This document shows positions 26,216 to 34,882 of a stretch of DNA of 64,000 bases, in pieces. A model generated the notes under the pieces. That model searched no databases. It saw only the letters and a list, made by a program, of their open reading frames with translations, and was not told the origin of the DNA. This DNA comes from RH-AL1 sp965198485 (GTDB taxonomy: Bacteria; Pseudomonadota; Alphaproteobacteria; Rhizobiales; Beijerinckiaceae): NCBI GenBank assembly GCA_965198485.1, contig CBDAPQ010000005.1, positions 2,790,001 to 2,854,000 of the forward strand, given 5' to 3'. The position numbers and the translations under genes are program-made. The first letter of the stretch is position 1. Each line of letters opens with the position of its first letter.

Positions 26216-27163
26216 TTAGCCAAGTGCCTTACGTGGATCGTAGGGGCTGCTCGCGTGCATGGTCCGCGCGGCCTCGCCAAGGGTCGTCGCAGCATCCTCC
26301 GGCAACACGATGCGCAGCGCCACGAGAAGGTCGCCGCGAGCCCCGCCGGGCTTGATCATACCCTTGCCACGCAGCCGGAGAACGCGACCGCCGCTGGTTG
26401 CGGGAAGGCTCATCTCGACAGGACCCTCAAGGGTCGGCACGTTGACCTTGGCGCCGAGCACCGCCTCGTACAACGTAATAGGCAGGTCGAGCCGGAGGTC
26501 GGAACCATCGGGGCGGAAGTAAGGGTGAGCGGCGACACGTACGGTGACGAGAGCATCGCCGGTCGAGCCGCCGTTGACCCCCGGTTGTCCCTGCCCTTTC
26601 AGACGGATCTGCTTGCCGTCCTCGATCCCGGCGGGCACCGACACCTCGAGGTCGCGCCCGGTCGGCAGGCTGACACGGGCGCTCGCGCCGTGAACGGCAT
26701 CGGCGAGTGACACGGAGACGACAGCCTGCACATCTTCGCCGCGGATCGGCGTAGAGGTCCGTCCCCCGAACCCGCCGGAGCGACCGCCACGAGAACTGCC
26801 GTTGAACAGGTCGGCGAAGACATCGGCGGCATCGAAACCGGCCGGCCCGCGACCGCGACCACCGCCGAAGTTAAACTCGAATCCTTCGCGCGGGCCTCCG
26901 GCGCCAGCCCCACTCCCGAACCCGTCGAAGCCGGTGAACTTTGGCTTGCCTTCGCCATCGATCTCGCCGCGATCGAATTGTCCGCGCTTCTTGTCGTCGC
27001 CGAGGATCTCGTAGGCCGACCCGACCTCGGCGAACTTGTCCTTCGCCTTGGGGTCCTTGCTCTGATCGGGGTGGTAGGTCTTGGCGAGGCGCCGATAGGC
27101 CTTCTTGATGTCGTCGGCGCTGGCGCTCTTGGCTACGCCAAGCACCGTGTAGGGATCTCGCAT
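26216..27163 (-). CDS. DnaJ-like co-chaperone, CbpA type (no zinc finger)
   Basis: A 315-residue Hsp40 that stimulates DnaK. The J domain (residues 1-70) has the HPD motif in KTYHPDQSKDP. A Gly/Phe/Arg-rich linker (about 75-135) follows, then the two C-terminal beta domains. The CxxCxGxG zinc finger of canonical DnaJ is absent, which is the CbpA arrangement. The start MRDPYTVLGV at 27163 is chosen because 21 extra upstream codons precede a typical J-domain start. It is transcribed divergently from the NlpD-like gene. Confidence 0.92.
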   Translation of the reverse strand: MRDPYTVLGVAKSASADDIKKAYRRLAKTYHPDQSKDPKAKDKFAEVGSAYEILGDDKKRGQFDRGEIDGEGKPKFTGFDGFGSGAGAGGPREGFEFNFGGGRGRGPAGFDAADVFADLFNGSSRGGRSGGFGGRTSTPIRGEDVQAVVSVSLADAVHGASARVSLPTGRDLEVSVPAGIEDGKQIRLKGQGQPGVNGGSTGDALVTVRVAAHPYFRPDGSDLRLDLPITLYEAVLGAKVNVPTLEGPVEMSLPATSGGRVLRLRGKGMIKPGGARGDLLVALRIVLPEDAATTLGEAARTMHASSPYDPRKALG

Positions 27164-27467
27164 CGTATCATGAGCCCGGGCAGACGATCGCCCTTGCTGG
27201 CGCGACCGTATTGTCTCTTGCATCATGTGGGAACCAGGCGCCGCGACGCAAGCGTCGGACGCCGGCGCAGGCCGGACCGGGCTCGAACTGCTGGACTGCT
27301 CTCGTGTACGGCTCGACGCCGCGAGGCGGCATGTTGCTTTCGAGAGACTTAACGATGCTTAAGGTTTACATCGCAGGCTTTTTGATGAGCATCCGTTCAT
27401 CTTAAACCTCGCCTTAACTGGCAGCAACGCTAATGCAGGGACTGAGGCCCGCGTTGTAGGTTGCGTC
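27164..27467. other. 304-bp divergent intergenic region with nested inverted repeats
   Basis: Promoter region between the divergent cbpA-like and nlpD-like genes. The right half (27345-27420) is AT-rich for this genome. It holds four TTAA tetramers (27349, 27359, 27402, 27414) and a nested inverted repeat: AGGTTTA (27362-27368) with TAAACCT (27403-27409), enclosing GATGA (27384-27388) with TCATC (27397-27401). TTAA spacings of 6 and 8 bp miss the 7-bp CtrA spacing, so a CtrA call is not made. I see no RNA gene here. Confidence 0.5.
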
Positions 27468-29084
27468 ATGTGCCAGGTTCCACACATTGTTGGTGCGCGT
27501 TCCATCGTGCGCTTCGCCTTCGCCGGCTTGGCGGCCGCCCTCCTCGCAGGCTGTGCCGACTCGAGCCGCTTCCTCGGCGATCCGCTGAGCAATCCTTTCA
27601 AGACGGCATCGAGCGCGCCTTCGCCTTCGAACTATGACATGGCGCCTCCGCCGCCCTATAGCCCCTCGCGCGGTGCCGTCCGCTCGCAGGCCTTGGCCCC
27701 GCCCTCCGACATGCCGTCGCGCCGCGTCGCCTCCTATGAGGCGCCGTCGCACGAGAGCCCGCGCCTATCCTCCGATTATCGTGCCCCGCGCACGGAGCGC
27801 ACCGCCTCCATCGCGGCACCCTCGGGTCATGGTTCGTGGACCGCGGAAGGCGGCATGGCGGTCATCGCCGCCAACGGCGACACGGCGAACGTTCTCGGAC
27901 AGCGCTATAACGTGCCCACCGACGCGCTGCTGCGCGCCAACGGTCTCGCCTCATCCGCCGACATCCAGCCGGGCACCCGCGTCGTGATCCCTGTCTACAA
28001 CGCCAACGGCGGCGGTGGGGCTGCCCCATCCCGCTTGGCCAGGTCTGAACCGGTCCGCCACGAAGCGGCGCAGCAGGAGCCGGCGCGTCACGATCATTCC
28101 TCGCGCGAGAAGCTGCTCGCCAAGCACGAGAGCAAGCAGGACGAGAAGCTGGCCCGCCGCGAGGCCGAGCGCGACGCCAAGCTCGCCCGCTACGAGAAGG
28201 TCGAACGCGACGCGAAGGAAGCCAAGCTCGCCAAGATCGAGAAGGCCGAGCACGAGAAAGCAGAGCGGGAGGCGAAGCTCGCGCGCGCCGAGGACGCCAA
28301 GCAGGCGGCCAGACGCCAGGTTGAAGAACGCGAAGGCGCCAAGCAGGCCGCCAAGCGCCAGGTCGCGGAGCGGGAACAGGCCATGCACGGAAAGATGCAG
28401 TGGGTGAAGGGTGCCCAGCCGGCCAAGCTCGCAAAAGGCGACAAAGTCGAGAAGGGTCACGGCCGCGAGAAGGCGATGGCCAAGCTCGATCCGCGCAAGG
28501 CCGAGACCGACATCGCCGAGAAGGCGCCCGACAGCCGGGCCGCACGCAAGCTGGCCAAGGCCGAAGCGGCTCGCGAGACGCCGGTAAAGATGGCCAAGGC
28601 CGAGGTCGCGCCGCAGGAGATGCCACGCAAGGCCGCGGCGGCGCCCGTCGATCCGGAGCCGACGGCCAGCCTGCAGCCGCAGGCCGCCGAGAAGGCTGCG
28701 GTGTCGGGCAACGGTAATCCCGAGTTCCGCTGGCCCGCCCACGGCCGTATCATCCAGGGCTTCAAGTCCGGCGGCAACGACGGCATCAACATCGCGGTGC
28801 CGGAAGGGACCTCGGTCAAGGCGGCGGAGGCCGGAACGGTCGCCTACGCCGGCAGCGAGATCAAGGGCTTCGGCAACCTCGTGCTGATCCGCCATCCCAA
28901 CGGTTTCGTCACCGCCTACGCCAACAACGGCGACATCGAGGTGAAGCGCGGCGAGCAGGTGAAGCGCGGCCAGACGATCGCCAAGTCCGGCCAGTCCGGC
29001 AACGTCGCCTCGCCGCAGCTGCACTTCGAGTTGCGCAAGGGCTCGACCCCGGTCGACCCGACCCGCTACCTCGCCGGGCTCTGA
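27468..29084 (+). CDS. NlpD-like LytM lipoprotein, degenerate active site, long charged linker
   Basis: A 538-residue outer-membrane lipoprotein precursor (lipobox LLAGC near residue 29). Its LysM-like domain (about 125-175; LGQRYNVPTDALLRANGL) fits peptidoglycan binding. A roughly 160-residue Lys/Glu/Ala/Arg-rich coiled-coil-like stretch (about 205-365) follows. The C-terminal LytM domain reads GGNDGINIAV where active peptidases have HxGID, and SPQLHFEL where they have GPHLHFEV, so two zinc ligands are lost. E. coli NlpD is degenerate in the same way and activates an amidase for septum splitting; the same role is inferred here. ATG 27468 has no strong Shine-Dalgarno. Confidence 0.82.
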   Translation: MCQVPHIVGARSIVRFAFAGLAAALLAGCADSSRFLGDPLSNPFKTASSAPSPSNYDMAPPPPYSPSRGAVRSQALAPPSDMPSRRVASYEAPSHESPRLSSDYRAPRTERTASIAAPSGHGSWTAEGGMAVIAANGDTANVLGQRYNVPTDALLRANGLASSADIQPGTRVVIPVYNANGGGGAAPSRLARSEPVRHEAAQQEPARHDHSSREKLLAKHESKQDEKLARREAERDAKLARYEKVERDAKEAKLAKIEKAEHEKAEREAKLARAEDAKQAARRQVEEREGAKQAAKRQVAEREQAMHGKMQWVKGAQPAKLAKGDKVEKGHGREKAMAKLDPRKAETDIAEKAPDSRAARKLAKAEAARETPVKMAKAEVAPQEMPRKAAAAPVDPEPTASLQPQAAEKAAVSGNGNPEFRWPAHGRIIQGFKSGGNDGINIAVPEGTSVKAAEAGTVAYAGSEIKGFGNLVLIRHPNGFVTAYANNGDIEVKRGEQVKRGQTIAKSGQSGNVASPQLHFELRKGSTPVDPTRYLAGL

Positions 29085-29157
29085 TCGTCCGGGCTCGAAA
29101 AGCTCCAGAGATCGCCTCCGTCACCCGCGAGACACGTGCGGCGGAGGTCGGTGAAGA

Positions 29158-29187
29158 GGCGGCGGGCCCAATGCCCGCCGCCTTCTT
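29158..29187 (+). terminator. Intrinsic terminator after the NlpD-like gene
   Basis: A perfect 10-bp stem GGCGGCGGGC-CCAAT-GCCCGCCGCC is followed by TTCTT, 73 bp after the stop codon. Confidence 0.7.
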
Positions 29188-29324
29188 GCGCTCGGTCTCC
29201 TGTCAGTACTCTCATGCATCGGGCTGTGTTTCGCTGATCCGTTCGTCGGAACGGCGCCGCAACGAGCCCGCAATTGCGGCCCCTCGACCGGCGGCGTAGA
29301 GCTGCCGGCCGGAGGGACCGCGCC

Positions 29325-30338
29325 ATGACATCGAGCCTGCCGCACGAGACCAGCCTGGGCCTCGTCCATCGCCACCGCCGCAACCGCCGCACCGACTGGG
29401 CGCGGCGCCTCGTGCGCGAAAACGTCGTCACCGCCGACGACCTGATCTGGCCGCTGTTCCTGATCGAGGGCGAGCGCCAGCGCGTCGAGGTGCCCTCGAT
29501 GCCGGGCGTGCACCGGCTTTCCATCGACGAGGCGGTGCGCGCCGCGGTCGAGGCCGCGGAGGCCCACATCCCCGCGCTGTGCTTCTTCCCGATGACCGAT
29601 CCCTCGACCAAGGACCCGCGCGGCGGCGAGGCCACCAACCCGGACAATCTCGTGTGCCGGGCGTTGCGCGCCATTAAGGCCGAGGTGCCGCACATCGGCC
29701 TGATGACCGATGCCGCGCTCGATCCCTACACCAGCCACGGCCACGACGGTGTCATGGCTGGCGAGGAGATCCTCAACGACGAGACCGTGCACCTGCTCTG
29801 CCGGCAGTCACTGAATCAGGCGAGGGCCGGAGCCGACGTCATCTCGCCCTCGGACATGATGGACGGCCGCGTCGGCGCGATCCGCGCGGCACTCGACGGC
29901 GAGAGTTACGAGCACGTGCAGATCATGAGCTACGCGGCCAAGTACGCGTCGGCGTTCTACGGACCGTTCCGCGATGCCATCGGCACCAAGGCGGTGCTGA
30001 TCGGCGACAAGCGCACCTACCAGATGGACCCGGCGAACACGAACGAGGCCATGCGCGAGGTCGCCGCCGACATCGAGGAAGGCGCCGACATGGTGATGGT
30101 GAAGCCCGGCATGCCCTACCTCGACATCATTCGCCGCGTGAAGGACACGTTCGAGGTGCCGACCTTCGCCTACCAGGTCTCGGGCGAGTACGCGATGATC
30201 GAGGCCGCCGCCCGCAACGGATGGATCGACGGCGACCGCGCCATGATGGAGAGCCTCGTCGCCTTCAAGCGCGCCGGCTGCGACGGCGTGCTGACCTATT
30301 ACGCGCTGAAGGTGGCCAAGCGCCTCAAGACAGCTTGA
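29325..30338 (+). CDS. hemB: Porphobilinogen synthase (delta-aminolevulinate dehydratase), Mg type
   Basis: Condenses two 5-aminolevulinate molecules in heme, B12 and chlorophyll precursor synthesis. It is 337 residues long. The metal-site segment is DAALDPYTSHGHDG, the Asp-rich form DxALDxYxxxGHDG of Mg/K-dependent enzymes, not the cysteine zinc form. Active-site lysines are in SYAAKYASAFYGPFR and MVKPGMPYLD. ATG 29325 follows GGAGGG at a good spacing. The 17 codons upstream in the open frame are rejected. Confidence 0.95.
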   Translation: MTSSLPHETSLGLVHRHRRNRRTDWARRLVRENVVTADDLIWPLFLIEGERQRVEVPSMPGVHRLSIDEAVRAAVEAAEAHIPALCFFPMTDPSTKDPRGGEATNPDNLVCRALRAIKAEVPHIGLMTDAALDPYTSHGHDGVMAGEEILNDETVHLLCRQSLNQARAGADVISPSDMMDGRVGAIRAALDGESYEHVQIMSYAAKYASAFYGPFRDAIGTKAVLIGDKRTYQMDPANTNEAMREVAADIEEGADMVMVKPGMPYLDIIRRVKDTFEVPTFAYQVSGEYAMIEAAARNGWIDGDRAMMESLVAFKRAGCDGVLTYYALKVAKRLKTA

Positions 30339-30365
30339 GGCGTCCTACGTCTTATACAGCTGGTG

Positions 30366-30779
30366 CTATCGAAGAGCCTGGGACGTCGCGCGGTGGATCA
30401 GTCCGCCGGCAAAGAGGGCCAACCACACGAAGGCCGGCTGCAGGGCCAGGCGCGGGCCATGATACCACCAGCTGTCGGGGAGCGGCGGAACGCGCTTTCG
30501 GGCCGCCGCGTGATAGATATTGGCTGGGTACACGCCGACGGCATAGAGCGCCAAGCCAAGGGCCGCGGCTTTCCGCGTGCGCGGCGACAAGAGACCCAGG
30601 CCGCCGAAGATCTCGGCGACACCTGTCGCGATCACCACCTCGCGCGGGAACGGCACCATGGGCGGCATGATCGGCAGAAAGCGATCCGGCGCCAACACAT
30701 GGATCATGCCAAAAGGCACGTAGAGGAAGGTCGCGGCGTTACGCGCCCGCACGCGCCAGAGTTCGCGCGCAGCCGTCAA
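30366..30779 (-). CDS. DoxX-like small membrane protein
   Basis: A 137-residue protein with four hydrophobic segments. It fits the DoxX/DoxD-like superfamily (NAATFLYVPFGMIHVL, VVIATGVAEIFGGLGLL, AAALGLALYAVGVYPANIYH). The start is TTG 30779, which overlaps the upstream stop as TTGA; the remaining 69 upstream codons are shadow. The function is unknown. It is convergent with hemB. Confidence 0.75.
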   Translation of the reverse strand: MTAARELWRVRARNAATFLYVPFGMIHVLAPDRFLPIMPPMVPFPREVVIATGVAEIFGGLGLLSPRTRKAAALGLALYAVGVYPANIYHAAARKRVPPLPDSWWYHGPRLALQPAFVWLALFAGGLIHRATSQALR

Positions 30780-31093
30780 GCCGCACGCTCCAGCTGCGCC
30801 GCGCGGCGACCACGAAGACTGTCGGCGTTGAGCGCCGGCAGGCGCGCCGGTTCGACAACGATCTCTTCCGCTATGGCGATGGCGGCGCGCAACTGAGCAT
30901 CGCTCATGGTGCGGATTGCCGGCCTGTCGATGGCGCTTGTCCAGGGCGCACCAAGCGCCGCGTCGAGACAAACCCGCATGAAGCAATGGTCGAGGCGGAT
31001 CGGCCAGCCTTGGTCCGGCGCCATGGCCGGCAGCAATCCGCGCGTCAACTCGTACCAGCGCGCGACCATCACATCGCGGTCAGCCTTCGACAT
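30776..31093 (-). CDS. Conserved-looking hypothetical protein, 105 aa
   Basis: Starts MSKADRDVMVARWYELTRGL. It contains the block GWPIRLDHCFMRVCLDAALG near the middle and ends with DSLRGRRAAQLERAA. It is probably soluble and mostly helical, with no signal or membrane segment. The start overlaps the DUF2188 gene by 14 bp and its stop overlaps the DoxX-like start, so the three genes form one operon. I do not recognise a function. The open frame extends 120 codons upstream but is out of character there. Confidence 0.65.
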   Translation of the reverse strand: MSKADRDVMVARWYELTRGLLPAMAPDQGWPIRLDHCFMRVCLDAALGAPWTSAIDRPAIRTMSDAQLRAAIAIAEEIVVEPARLPALNADSLRGRRAAQLERAA

Positions 31094-31319
31094 CGGCGCT
31101 CGGACGATCGTCGCCACTGGCATCCTCGACCTTCCACTTGCCATCGGCGTCCTGATACTCGATCGCCCCGCTCTCTCCGGCACGCTGCTGCTCGGTGGCG
31201 GCACGCTCTGCCGCGCCTTTGGCGTCGTCGTGGCTGCGGAAGGTTTCGGAGAACACGTCGCCGACCTTGTAGGCCCAGCCGCCGTCGTGCTCGACGACCT
31301 GATAATGCACCTGTGCCAT
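31080..31319 (-). CDS. DUF2188-like small protein
   Basis: A 79-residue soluble protein resembling DUF2188 (HYQVVEHDGGWAYKVGD, then FRSHDDAKGAAERAATEQQ and a terminal strand pair). GAGGAGG lies just upstream of ATG 31319 and fixes the start. It is the first gene of a three-gene operon and is transcribed divergently from the Uma2 gene across 145 bp. The family function is unknown. Confidence 0.75.
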   Translation of the reverse strand: MAQVHYQVVEHDGGWAYKVGDVFSETFRSHDDAKGAAERAATEQQRAGESGAIEYQDADGKWKVEDASGDDRPSADVEG

Positions 31320-31464
31320 GGGTTCCTCCTCGCGGATCGATATCGGGACGAACGGGTGCCGCGCGCGGCCGGTTCCGGACTTGCCGAACGGCGCCGATGG
31401 TCCGTGGCGCGGCGGCGGTGTAAGGTCTTCTGCGCGCGGATGCGGCCGCGCAAGGAATCTTCCC

Positions 31465-32058
31465 ATGAACATCCGTGCCGAGGTGAGGTCGACGCAAGCC
31501 GCCGAAGGTCTTCCCCGACGCCGCTTCACCGTGGCCGACGTCGAGGCCATGGTCGCGGCCGGCCTGATGGACGAGGACGAGCGTGTCGAACTGATTGGTG
31601 GGGAGCTGGTGCCCATGTCCGCCAAGGGCAACCGCCACGAGATGGTCAAGGCCGCGCTGCTCGATCGCTGGTTTCGGGTGCGACCGGACGATTGCAGGCT
31701 CATTCCGGAGACCACGTTCCGCTTGTCGGAAGACACCTACCTCGAGCCCGACGTCGTGATCTACGACCGCGCGAAAGGCCTGAGAGGTCTGTCCGGCGAC
31801 AATGTGCTCCTCGTCGTGGAGATCGCCGACTCGTCGCTGCGCTACGACACGGGGCGCAAGGCGGCGTTCTACGCCAGCTTCGGCGTGCGCGAACTCTGGG
31901 TCATCGACGCCGTGCGGCTCGAGACGCGAGTGTTCCGCGATCCCACATCGGATGGTTACCGCGACACGCGCAGCGTCTCGGCCTGCGATACGATCTTGCC
32001 CGTCGTCGCCGCGGTGGTCTTCGCACTCAGGCTCCACGATCTCGAGATCGAAGGCTGA
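31465..32058 (+). CDS. Uma2 family endonuclease (DUF820, PD-(D/E)XK fold)
   Basis: A 197-residue putative nuclease. Residues typical of Uma2 are ELIGGELVPMSAKGNRHE, the acidic EPDVVIYDR and the core strand LLVVEIADSSLRYDTGRK. These supply the D, E and K positions of a restriction-like fold. It is a single gene with no partner. ATG 31465 is chosen; the 49 upstream codons in frame are non-coding in character. The biological role of Uma2 proteins is unsettled. Confidence 0.85.
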   Translation: MNIRAEVRSTQAAEGLPRRRFTVADVEAMVAAGLMDEDERVELIGGELVPMSAKGNRHEMVKAALLDRWFRVRPDDCRLIPETTFRLSEDTYLEPDVVIYDRAKGLRGLSGDNVLLVVEIADSSLRYDTGRKAAFYASFGVRELWVIDAVRLETRVFRDPTSDGYRDTRSVSACDTILPVVAAVVFALRLHDLEIEG

Positions 32059-32083
32059 GCGCATCCAGCCGTAAAGCGGCCTT

Positions 32084-32710
32084 CTACAGAGCACTAGGCT
32101 CGTCGGAGACCCGGCGGACGGTCAGATTGAAGCGGCCGCCCTCGGCAAGAAGCGTCGACGATCCCGCGAGTATGCGGTCCACGCCGTGATACGCCAGTCT
32201 CGCGGCACCGCCGAGCACCAGCGCGTCGCCCGACTCCAGCTTGACGCTCTTCGTCGGCCCGCGGCGCTCGATGCCGCCGTACCGGAACAGGGCCGTATCG
32301 CCGAGTGAGAGCGACAGCACCGGTGCCGCAAAGCCCTGCTCGTCGCGATCCTGGTGCAGTCCCATCCTGGAGCCCGCGGCGTAATAGTTGACGAGGCAGG
32401 CTTCCGGCGCGAGCTCGTATCCCGCGAGCTCCTGCCAAGCCCGCTGTACCAGCGCCGGCATCGGCGGCCAAGTGGTGCCTTCTGTGGGATGGGTGGCGGT
32501 GTAGCGGTAGCCATCGCGATCCGACATCCAGCCGAGCACGCCGCAGTTCGACATCTGAACGGAAAATGGCGTGCCGCTCCGCGGCATAGTGGGTTGGAAC
32601 AGGGGCGCTTCGCGCAGCACGGCGCGAACGTCCTCAAGCAGGGCGTCCTGCGCACCGCGATCGAGATAGCCGGGCATGTAGCGCAGGCCCGGCGCAAGCT
32701 CGAAGGTCAC
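32084..32710 (-). CDS. alkB: Alpha-ketoglutarate-dependent DNA dealkylase AlkB
   Basis: A 208-residue Fe(II)/2-oxoglutarate dioxygenase repairing 1-methyladenine and 3-methylcytosine. The iron ligands are in GLHQDRDE (HxD) and the later His in LAYHGVDR. The 2-oxoglutarate arginines are in RFNLTVRRV, and NYYAAGSRMG is the family strand before HxD. GTG 32710 overlaps the upstream stop (GTGA); the frame beyond it is shadow. It is coupled to an orphan receiver protein. Confidence 0.92.
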   Translation of the reverse strand: MTFELAPGLRYMPGYLDRGAQDALLEDVRAVLREAPLFQPTMPRSGTPFSVQMSNCGVLGWMSDRDGYRYTATHPTEGTTWPPMPALVQRAWQELAGYELAPEACLVNYYAAGSRMGLHQDRDEQGFAAPVLSLSLGDTALFRYGGIERRGPTKSVKLESGDALVLGGAARLAYHGVDRILAGSSTLLAEGGRFNLTVRRVSDEPSAL

Positions 32711-33243
32711 TTCTCCGGCAGGCGCTCGAGCACAGAGGCGAACGCGTCGGGCATCGCGTCGTCGCCGGCCGCGGCCCCGTAGGTCTGTTCCATGCCGCCG
32801 CGGACACCGCCGACGGCTGGTTTGGTGGCGATCTGATCGACGAGACGGTCGACGCGAGTCGCGCTGGCGTCGTGGGCCAAGCGTACATCGTTTCCGGCGG
32901 CGACCGCCTCGATGGCCTTTATGAGCTCGCTCATCCTTACGCCCTTGGTCAGCACCGGGCACGGCGGCGCATCGGGCAATTCGGCATGGCCGGTGAGGAT
33001 GGCGAGCCGCGCCTGCGGATCGCCGGCCAGCACATGCCGCGCGAGGTCGGATCCCGACATGCCGGGCATGGTGTAATCGATCAGGATCAGATCGAAGCTC
33101 ACGTCGGCCTCGCGCAGCAACTCGATGGCAGCATCGGCGCCGACCGCCGGCGTCACGAAGTGCCCTGCCTCCTCAAGCTCATCGGCGATGACGTGCCGGA
33201 CGAGAGGATCGTCGTCGACGAGCAGGATTTCGAGATGCGACAT
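32707..33243 (-). CDS. Stand-alone response-regulator receiver protein
   Basis: A 178-residue protein. The receiver domain (residues 1-115) has the acidic triad DDDP, the phospho-acceptor Asp in LILIDYTMPGMSG, and the conserved Lys in VLTKG. The remaining 60 residues are not a recognisable output domain. There is no histidine kinase nearby. It is translationally coupled to alkB through GTGA, but a link to alkylation stress is inference. Confidence 0.85.
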   Translation of the reverse strand: MSHLEILLVDDDPLVRHVIADELEEAGHFVTPAVGADAAIELLREADVSFDLILIDYTMPGMSGSDLARHVLAGDPQARLAILTGHAELPDAPPCPVLTKGVRMSELIKAIEAVAAGNDVRLAHDASATRVDRLVDQIATKPAVGGVRGGMEQTYGAAAGDDAMPDAFASVLERLPEK

Positions 33244-33380
33244 CGTTCGACCTTCCGACACCCCACGCGACCCGCGTTGCGATGCGCCGTTCGCACTGCC
33301 GACACGGCTACCCTCTGCGTCACGCATGTCAAACCACGACCTTCGTCGGATCGTTCCGAAATGCCGTCGGCTTGGCTGCT

Positions 33381-34043
33381 CTAACCGCGGGTAAGCACGT
33401 CATCGGGCGCACGCGGCGCGATCTCAGGCTCGACGATCTTCTTCGACAGGACCAGAGAGTCGGCGCCGAGCTGGTAGACCAGCGGCACTCCCGTATGAAT
33501 CTCGACCGTCGGGATGGTCGTGGCGTCGAGACCATCGAGAACCATGACAAGCGCGCGAAGGCTGTTGCCGTGGGCGGCGACCAGCACGGATTCGCCACGC
33601 AGGACGCAGGGAAGGATGGCTTGGCAATAGTACGGCAGCGTGCGGCCGACCGTATCGCGGAGGCTCTCGCCGCCCGGCGGCGGCGTGTCATAGGAGCGGC
33701 GCCAGATACGCACCTGCTCGTCGCCCCATTTCTCGCGGGCCTCGTCCTTGTTCAGCCCGGAAAGATCGCCGTAATCGCGCTCGCGCAACGCCTTGTTGAC
33801 GATCGGCTTCAGGCTCGTGCCCATCACCTTCTGCACGCTCGCCAGCGTCTCCTGCGCGCGGGTCAGATCGGAGACGAAGGCGCGATCGAAGCGCAGGCCG
33901 ATGCGCTTCAGAGCGGCGCCGGCCGCGCGTGCCTCGTCGTACCCGCGCTCTGTGAGTCCTGGGTCCTTCCAGCCGGTGAAAAGGTTCTTGAGGTTCCATT
34001 CGCTCTGCCCATGGCGGAGCAGGACCAGCATGCGTTCGGTCAA
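33381..34043 (-). CDS. gpmA: 2,3-bisphosphoglycerate-dependent phosphoglycerate mutase
   Basis: Interconverts 3- and 2-phosphoglycerate in glycolysis. It is 220 residues long. The phospho-histidine is in LLRHGQSEWN, the second catalytic histidine is in VAAHGNSLR, and the family block RERDYGDLSGLNKDEAREKW is present. The start TTG 34043 overlaps the dapB stop as TTGA; ATG 34031 (MLVLLRHGQ) is the alternative. It is co-transcribed with dapB. Confidence 0.93.
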   Translation of the reverse strand: MTERMLVLLRHGQSEWNLKNLFTGWKDPGLTERGYDEARAAGAALKRIGLRFDRAFVSDLTRAQETLASVQKVMGTSLKPIVNKALRERDYGDLSGLNKDEAREKWGDEQVRIWRRSYDTPPPGGESLRDTVGRTLPYYCQAILPCVLRGESVLVAAHGNSLRALVMVLDGLDATTIPTVEIHTGVPLVYQLGADSLVLSKKIVEPEIAPRAPDDVLTRG

Positions 34044-34882
34044 GCGGATCGATCCTTCGAATGCGCCGGGGCGTCCGGCAGGCCGAGCACATCGGCCATG
34101 GAGAAGAGGCCGGGCTTGCGCCCGCGGGCCCAGAGCGCGGCCATGAGCGCGCCCCGAGCAAAGATCGTGCGGTCCTCGGCCCTGTGGACGAGCTCGATGC
34201 GCTCGCCCTCGCCGGCGAAGATGACGCTGTGGTCGCCCACCACCGTACCGCCGCGCAAAGCGGCGAAACCGATTCCACCGACCGCGCGCGCGCCGGTGAT
34301 CCCGTCGCGACCGCGCACGGCGGCCTGGTCCAGCGCGATGCCGCGGCCGGAAGCGGCTGCCTCTCCCAGCAGCAGCGCCGTGCCCGAGGGCGCGTCGACC
34401 TTCATGCGATGGTGCATCTCCAAGACCTCGATGTCGAAGCTCTCTCCCAAGGCCGCGGCCGCCTGTCGGACCAAGGCGGCAACGAGGTTGACGCCGAGGC
34501 TCATGTTGCCCGAGCGCACGATCGTGGCATGCCGCGCCGCCGCCTCGAGCTTGGCGAGGTCGTCGGGCGAGAAGCCGGTGGTGCCGATCACGTGCACGAT
34601 CCGGGCCTGCGCAGCGAGCGCCGCCAAGGCGACGCTGGTGGCTGGCGTGGAGAAATCGATGATGCCGTCGGCTTCGACGACGAGCGGCAGCGCGTCGTCA
34701 GTGATCGCGAGCCCGGCGGCGGCGCAGCCGGCGAGTGTTCCGGGCTCCCGGCCGAGCATCGGCGATCCGGCAGCTTCCAACGCGCCGCCCAGCACGACGC
34801 CTTGGGTCTCGGCGACGAGACGGACGATGGTCCGTCCCATGCGCCCCGCCGCGCCGACCACCACCAGCCGCATGTCGGCCAT
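34040..34882 (-). CDS. dapB: 4-hydroxy-tetrahydrodipicolinate reductase
   Basis: NAD(P)H-dependent step of the diaminopimelate/lysine pathway, supplying peptidoglycan and lysine. It is 280 residues long. The nucleotide loop is VVVGAAGRMGR, and the substrate/active-site blocks are GTTGFS, SGNMSLGVN and EMHHRMKVDAPSGTA. ATG 34882 (MADMRLVVVGAAG) is the likely start, with ATG 34873 possible. Confidence 0.95.
   Translation of the reverse strand: MADMRLVVVGAAGRMGRTIVRLVAETQGVVLGGALEAAGSPMLGREPGTLAGCAAAGLAITDDALPLVVEADGIIDFSTPATSVALAALAAQARIVHVIGTTGFSPDDLAKLEAAARHATIVRSGNMSLGVNLVAALVRQAAAALGESFDIEVLEMHHRMKVDAPSGTALLLGEAAASGRGIALDQAAVRGRDGITGARAVGGIGFAALRGGTVVGDHSVIFAGEGERIELVHRAEDRTIFARGALMAALWARGRKPGLFSMADVLGLPDAPAHSKDRSA

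Noticed and set aside
27275..27320. A tRNA-like phrase (GGGCTCGAACTGCTGG) before the NlpD-like gene
   Set aside because: No acceptor stem, D arm or 3' partner can be formed; it is not a tRNA gene.
27349..27417. Paired TTAA tetramers as CtrA sites
   Set aside because: Spacings are 6 and 8 bp, not the required 7, so a CtrA call would be forced.
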